This document shows positions 32,726 to 33,443 of a stretch of DNA of 33,443 bases, in pieces. The DNA comes from Nitrospira sp. (lineage in GTDB: Bacteria > Nitrospirota > Nitrospiria > Nitrospirales > Nitrospiraceae), in the NCBI GenBank assembly GCA_019636835.1, contig JAHBWU010000045.1, positions 1 to 33,443 of the forward strand. The letters are read 5' to 3'. Position 1 is the first letter of the stretch, and every line of letters begins with the position of its first letter. The notes below the pieces were generated by a model that was not told where the DNA came from, did not search any database, and saw nothing but the letters and a program-made list of their open reading frames with translations. The position numbers and the translations under genes were made by a program.

Positions 32726-33443
32726 GGTGCTTCCGGGTTTCCCATGGGTAGGGTGAAGGAATAGTATGGTTGGCCCAAGGAGGGACCGACCATGCAAGAC
32801 ATTGCACTCTATCAGTACCTGCTGGGCCTGCAGTCGCCGTGGACCGTGAGCCGCGTGAACTTGGACGTCAACGGGCAACGCGTGGACGTGTGGGCCGAGC
32901 ATCCGGAGGACGCGGCGTGGGCATGTCCGCAATGCTCGAGGACGCTCCCGCTGTACGATCATGCCGAGGAGCGGACGTGGCGGCATCTGGACAGTTGCCA
33001 GTTCCAGACGCATCTGCATGCAAGAATTCCCCGCGTGGAGTGCGGCGAGCATGGCGTGGTGCAGATCCTGGTGCCGTGGGCAGAGCCCCGGTCGCGGTTT
33101 ACACTGTTGTTCGAACGCCTGGCCATCGATGTGTTGAGGCAATGCGATGTGAGCGGCGCCACGCGGATCTTGCGGATCAGCTGGGACGAAGCGTGGGGAC
33201 TGATGGAGCGAGCAGTCACGCGAGGCCGACAGCGCAAAGTGCGCACGGTGGTGCGGCGAATCGGCGTCGATGAGAAGGCGGCGGCCAAGGGCCATCGCTA
33301 CCTGACGCTGGTCTGTGACTTGGACGAGGGGACGGTGGAGCACATTGCCGAAGACCGCAAGCAGGAGAGCCTCGACGGCTACTACGCGGGGTTGACGACG
33401 GAGCAACTCGACGGCATCGAGGCGGTGGCGATGGATATGTGGG
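32726..33443 (+). mobile_element. ISL3-type insertion sequence, 5' part, cut by the window end
   Basis: The transposase gene at 32792 is preceded by a short AT-to-GC transition and GCTTCCGGGTTTCCCATGGG (from 32729), which has the look of an ISL3-family terminal inverted repeat. The exact left end and any target duplication cannot be fixed because the right end lies outside the window. Confidence 0.55.
32792..33443 (+). CDS. ISL3-family transposase, N-terminal part
   Basis: The frame opens at ATG 32792 behind AGGAGGG (about seven bases upstream) and stays open to the window end, about 217 codons. The N-terminus contains an ISL3-type zinc-binding segment (CPQC near residues 49-52 and CGEHG near 85). 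The RNase-H-like catalytic domain begins with IGVDEKAAAKGHRYLTLVCD, where the Asp is the first acidic catalytic residue. A second conserved stretch, RKQESLDGYY, follows. The gene looks intact as far as it can be read, so the element may be active. Its GC-rich codon use stands out against the preceding AT-richer, gene-poor DNA. Confidence 0.9.
   Translation, partial: MQDIALYQYLLGLQSPWTVSRVNLDVNGQRVDVWAEHPEDAAWACPQCSRTLPLYDHAEERTWRHLDSCQFQTHLHARIPRVECGEHGVVQILVPWAEPRSRFTLLFERLAIDVLRQCDVSGATRILRISWDEAWGLMERAVTRGRQRKVRTVVRRIGVDEKAAAKGHRYLTLVCDLDEGTVEHIAEDRKQESLDGYYAGLTTEQLDGIEAVAMDMW

Noticed and set aside
32636..33406. Minus-strand open frame of 256 codons over the ISL3 transposase
   Set aside because: The plus strand encodes recognisable transposase motifs with a strong ribosome site; the minus frame has neither.

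Overview
The window looks like part of a chromosome from a member of the Nitrospirota, probably a Nitrospira-like bacterium. That is an inference from overall gene style: an Lcl/DUF1566 protein ending CVRGG-NADQY, a run of HEAT-repeat genes, a trehalose cluster beside a GH15 enzyme, and moderately high GC. There is no rRNA, ribosomal protein or other phylogenetic marker here, and no tRNA or CRISPR array was seen.

Layout. (1) 1-2.85 kb: the 3' part of an Lcl-domain gene with a hairpin after it, a PIN-toxin/HicB-like antitoxin pair on the minus strand under a 26-bp palindrome, and a minus-strand pair of exported proteins resembling FlgT-N and LPP20 domains. (2) 3.0-9.7 kb: a plus-strand, probably co-transcribed block of a secreted phosphodiesterase-fold protein with an eroded active site, a small secreted protein, and five consecutive HEAT-repeat proteins. 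(3) 9.7-12.8 kb: UDP-glucose 6-dehydrogenase (minus) and a membrane-anchored spermidine-synthase-like protein (plus). (4) 12.8-21.1 kb: an accessory, defence-like island. It holds a DinJ/YafQ toxin-antitoxin pair, a broken repeat of the tail of the spermidine-synthase-like gene, a type III-like methyltransferase and helicase pair, the scar of a deleted operon gene, and a tightly packed trio of STAS/GHKL ATPase, STAS-like DUF4325 protein and PIN-domain protein. (5) 21.2-26.1 kb: trehalose metabolism, with otsA (fused to a membrane sensor-like region) and otsB on the minus strand and a divergent GH15 glucoamylase/trehalase-like gene. (6) 26.4-30.0 kb: cysteine synthase, serine O-acetyltransferase (convergent) and a PepSY-type membrane protein. 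(7) 30.0-33.4 kb: a gene-poor stretch with small genes, a fossil of a thermonuclease-like gene, and the 5' part of an ISL3-type insertion sequence that runs off the window.

The best candidate for an undescribed system is 14.0-21.1 kb. DNA-modification and helicase genes are followed, in one transcriptional direction and with overlapping or close gene junctions, by a GHKL ATPase/STAS pair of the kind used in partner-switching regulation, and then by a PIN nuclease with intact acidic residues. This suggests modification-linked sensing that controls an RNase effector, but the coupling is inferred from gene order only.
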